Below, one piece after another: positions 7,318-9,032 of a stretch of 9,032 nucleotides of DNA. The DNA comes from Aestuariivirga sp. GTDB lineage: Bacteria > Pseudomonadota > Alphaproteobacteria > Rhizobiales > Aestuariivirgaceae. Position 1 is the first letter of the stretch. Every line of letters begins with the position of its first letter. Where the stretch lies: NCBI GenBank assembly GCA_020252385.1, contig JADCDC010000040.1, positions 1 through 9,032 on the forward strand, in the 5' to 3' direction. The notes beneath the pieces were generated by a model that saw only the letters and a list, made by a program, of their open reading frames with translations, did no database searches and was not told where the DNA came from. The position numbers and the translations under genes were made by a program.

Positions 7318-7785
7318 GTGCTAATTTCGCTCGACGACATCGACCGCAAGATCATTGCCGCCCTGCAGTCCGACGCCAAGCTCACCGTGAATGCCCTGGC
7401 GGACAGGGTGGGTCTGTCTGCCTCCCCCTGCGCAAGGCGGGTGCGGCAGCTTGAGAAGAGCGGTGTCATCAAAGGATACGCGGCTATCGTCGACCAGAAG
7501 AAGGTGGGACTGCCTGTGAGCGCCTTCGCCTCCGTCAAGCTGGAGCGCCAACGCGAGGACGCACTCGAACGCTTCGCAAAGGCTGTAGCCCGGTGGCCCG
7601 AAGTGGTGGATTGCTACCTCATGACAGGGCAGCGTGATTATCTGCTCCGCGTCGTCGTGCGCGACATTGAGGCTTATGAAGAGTTCCTGAACACCAAGCT
7701 GACCCGGCTGGAAGGCGTCTCATCCATCGAAACAAGCTTCGCGCTGAAGCAGATCAAGAGGTCGGAGGTGCTGCCAGAGGTCTGA
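7318..7785 (+). CDS. Lrp/AsnC-family transcriptional regulator
   Basis: This is a DNA-binding regulator that usually responds to an amino acid. Its 155 residues match the family throughout. The N-terminal DDIDRKIIAALQSDAKLTVNAL lead-in (6-27) is followed by a helix-turn-helix around ALADRVGLSASPCARRVRQLEKSGVI (26-51). A linker (GYAAIVDQKKVGLP, 53-66) leads to the C-terminal RAM domain with VSAFASVKL (67-75), the VVDCYLMTGQRDYLLRVVV effector-site block (96-114), and EEFLNTKLTRLEGVSSIETSF (121-141). Lrp-family proteins assemble as dimers to octamers or higher. It is transcribed away from the E1-like gene, the same arrangement as mdeR/mdeB in P. putida, so it probably controls that gene and perhaps the hyuAB and sulfurtransferase genes behind it. 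It ends at TGA 7783-7785. The effector is unknown. Confidence 0.95.
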   Translation: MLISLDDIDRKIIAALQSDAKLTVNALADRVGLSASPCARRVRQLEKSGVIKGYAAIVDQKKVGLPVSAFASVKLERQREDALERFAKAVARWPEVVDCYLMTGQRDYLLRVVVRDIEAYEEFLNTKLTRLEGVSSIETSFALKQIKRSEVLPEV

Positions 7786-8100
7786 CAAACGGGATCGGAG
7801 CCAATGGTGCGGCCATTCGGGCACCGAAAGCCGGTCCTCAAGGGCATCTCCGGAGTAACCATCTGGGTCATGTTTGAACCTATCGCAAACCTGAAGTTCT
7901 GGCTCGACCTGCTGTTTCGGAGAGTTGCGAACTTGCTGCGTGTCTTGCGTGGCGTGGCGTACTTGCCGAGCGTGATCCCTTGTCCAGAGGTGCATTGGCG
8001 ATCCCGGGGCGCTGTATGGCGGGATATCAGTGTGGCCCACAATTCGCGCAAGACCATCGGGCATGGAGCAGGCAAGCGCTCCATACACCGCGGCCGGTCA
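7786..8100. other. Convergent intergenic region with no convincing gene
   Basis: These 315 bp lie between the 3' ends of the Lrp-family and LacI-family genes. Open frames exist on both strands, e.g. 124 codons on plus from 7804 and about 120-136 codons on minus. None reads like a known protein, and they overlap the conserved 3' ends of neighbouring genes. Short inverted repeats are present just after the Lrp stop: GGTGC/GCACC (7806-7825) overlapping TTCGG/CCGAA (7816-7828). Others are GTTTG/CAAAC (7872-7890) and a 7-bp stem near 8063. None has a U run, so no clear intrinsic terminator is seen. The region may hold decayed coding sequence, but nothing identifies a source. Confidence 0.5.
8063..8084 (-). 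terminator. Perfect 7-bp stem-loop just past the LacI-family gene
   Basis: ATGGAGC pairs with GCTCCAT around an 8-nt loop, 16 nt beyond the stop codon of the minus-strand LacI-family gene. Position and perfect pairing fit a 3'-end stem or weak terminator. No T run follows on either strand, so if it ends transcription it would need Rho or only protect the 3' end. Confidence 0.3.
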
Positions 8101-9032
8101 TCACTCGTCGGGAATGTTCTCGCGGAAAACGACCTGAAGCCGCGGGGCGATGTAGGAGTACTTTTCTCCGCGGGCTGATGCGGTGAGCAGGTTCAGGGCT
8201 TCGCGAGCCTCCACGCGAGGGTTCTGGTCAATGACCGCGTCGAGTGTGCCATCAAGGAGGAGGCGCTTGTTGTTGTCGGTCGCCTCGTGTCCGATCAGGA
8301 CAACTGATCTTTCAGTACCTGCGTCCTTCAGCGCGCGTGCTATGCCCTCGGTTCCGCCGCCGACATTGTAGATGCCTGCGAGATCGGGATTGGATGCAAG
8401 CAGCGAGCGGGTCTCCGAGAATCCGCGTTCGCTGTCATCAAGGATTTCGCGGAGCTCCATGATGTGGATGTTGGGAAACTCGTCACGCAGGATGGACCGG
8501 AAGCCAACCTCGCGCTCTTCATGGCCGCGATAGGAGAGCGAGCCGGCGAACAGTGCCACCTTGGCGGGATTGCGGCCGCACAGGAACCGCCCCATCAATT
8601 GTCCTGCCAGCCGGCCGGCCTGGCGGTTGTCGATGCCGACATAGGCAAGACGCGGCACGCTCAGGACATCCGAGGCGAGGGTCACGACCGGCACGCCGGC
8701 CTGGTGGAGTGCGCGGATGGCGTCCCTTACAAGTGGATGATCCTGCGCAATGAGACCGACGCCATCCGCCTCCCCCCGGAGGGCAAGGAGCCTCTCGGCG
8801 AGGGACTGGGGATTGAAGCCTTCGAGCTCTTCCACTCTCGCCACGATCCCCGCGCGCCCTAAGGCCTGTCCTTCGATTTGCTGGCCAAGCAGGCGGATGA
8901 AGCTGTTGGTGCCAGGTGGAAACACAAACACGAAGCGCAGCGTGCGGTCATTGGTGCGGGCCTCCTGGGGGGAACTCTCCTCGCCCACGTAACCCAGCCT
9001 CTGGGCAGCTCCGAGCACGATGGAGCGCGTTC
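8101..9032 (-). CDS. LacI-family transcriptional regulator, 5' end outside the window
   Basis: This is a sugar-type repressor: a small N-terminal helix-turn-helix plus a periplasmic-binding-protein-like effector domain. The frame runs past the right edge. Its first visible residues, TRSIVLGAAQRLGYV, match the end of the LacI DNA-binding domain (typically TRxRVLxAAxxLGYV), so about 40-45 residues including the recognition helix are missing. The GTG at 9018 is internal and not a real start. The effector domain is complete: LRFVFVFPPGTNSFIRLLGQ, a GVGLIAQDHPLVRDAI segment, VPVVTLASDV, RLAYVGIDNRQAGRLAGQLMG, KVALFAGS, GIYNVGGGTEGIARAL, VVLIGHEAT, and the C-terminal DGTLDAVIDQNPRVEAREAL ending in VVFRENIPDE. 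The IDNRQAG and IDQNP blocks are common in LacI proteins resembling ribose/inositol-type binding proteins. The ligand cannot be named. It converges on the Lrp-family gene; its targets presumably lie to the right. Confidence 0.92.
   Translation of the reverse strand, partial: TRSIVLGAAQRLGYVGEESSPQEARTNDRTLRFVFVFPPGTNSFIRLLGQQIEGQALGRAGIVARVEELEGFNPQSLAERLLALRGEADGVGLIAQDHPLVRDAIRALHQAGVPVVTLASDVLSVPRLAYVGIDNRQAGRLAGQLMGRFLCGRNPAKVALFAGSLSYRGHEEREVGFRSILRDEFPNIHIMELREILDDSERGFSETRSLLASNPDLAGIYNVGGGTEGIARALKDAGTERSVVLIGHEATDNNKRLLLDGTLDAVIDQNPRVEAREALNLLTASARGEKYSYIAPRLQVVFRENIPDE

Noticed and set aside
7674..8088. Two overlapping minus-strand frames of 122 and 136 codons
   Set aside because: Both run into the Lrp-family gene antisense and neither looks like a protein family. 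They compete with each other for the same DNA.
7804..8178. 124-codon plus-strand frame with a passable GGAG before its ATG
   Set aside because: Its last 78 bp run antisense through the conserved end of the LacI-family gene. The translation (hydrophobic patch then Arg-rich low-information sequence) matches nothing I know.
1..9032. CRISPR array, tRNA/rRNA, insertion sequence or attachment site
   Set aside because: No regularly spaced repeats, cloverleaf-like segments, transposase or integrase coding sequence, or terminal inverted repeats were seen on either strand.

Overview
This is a high-GC bacterial window of tightly packed catabolic and regulatory genes. Gene families and base composition suggest an alphaproteobacterium, probably of the Hyphomicrobiales/Rhizobiales. 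That placement is inference, since no taxonomic marker gene is present.

Layout: positions 1-7196 hold four genes on the minus strand, in transcription order. First is a transketolase-fold 2-oxoacid dehydrogenase E1-like protein (798 aa), followed by a 158-bp gap. Next are HyuA (680 aa) and HyuB (673 aa), which overlap by an ATGA. After 46 bp comes a tandem-domain rhodanese/3-mercaptopyruvate sulfurtransferase that runs off the left edge. The sulfurtransferase reading frame is broken by one in-frame amber codon at 151-153. The frame stays open and family-like on both sides, so it is either a fresh pseudogene or a sequence error.

Divergent from the E1-like gene, across a 121-bp regulatory gap, is an Lrp/AsnC-family regulator (7318-7785, plus strand, GTG start). 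An E1-like enzyme paired with a divergent Lrp regulator recalls the mdeB/mdeR pair of Pseudomonas putida, where MdeB is a 2-oxobutyrate dehydrogenase E1 for methionine breakdown. The regulator probably senses an amino acid and controls the minus-strand genes.

A convergent 315-bp intergenic region follows (7786-8100), with no convincing gene. The window ends in a LacI-family regulator (minus strand, 8101 to past the right edge). It has a complete sugar-binding-type effector domain, but its DNA-binding domain is mostly outside the window. It is probably unrelated to the amino-acid module.

Working model (inference): the Lrp regulator, E1-like enzyme, HyuA/HyuB and sulfurtransferase form an amino-acid-derived catabolic module. 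HyuA/HyuB would open a cyclic amide (5-oxoproline or hydantoin-like) or carboxylate a substrate using ATP. The sulfurtransferase would handle a thiol/persulfide by-product, and the E1-like enzyme would decarboxylate the resulting 2-oxoacid. The substrate is unknown. No transporter, E2/E3 partner or methionine gamma-lyase is visible in the window.
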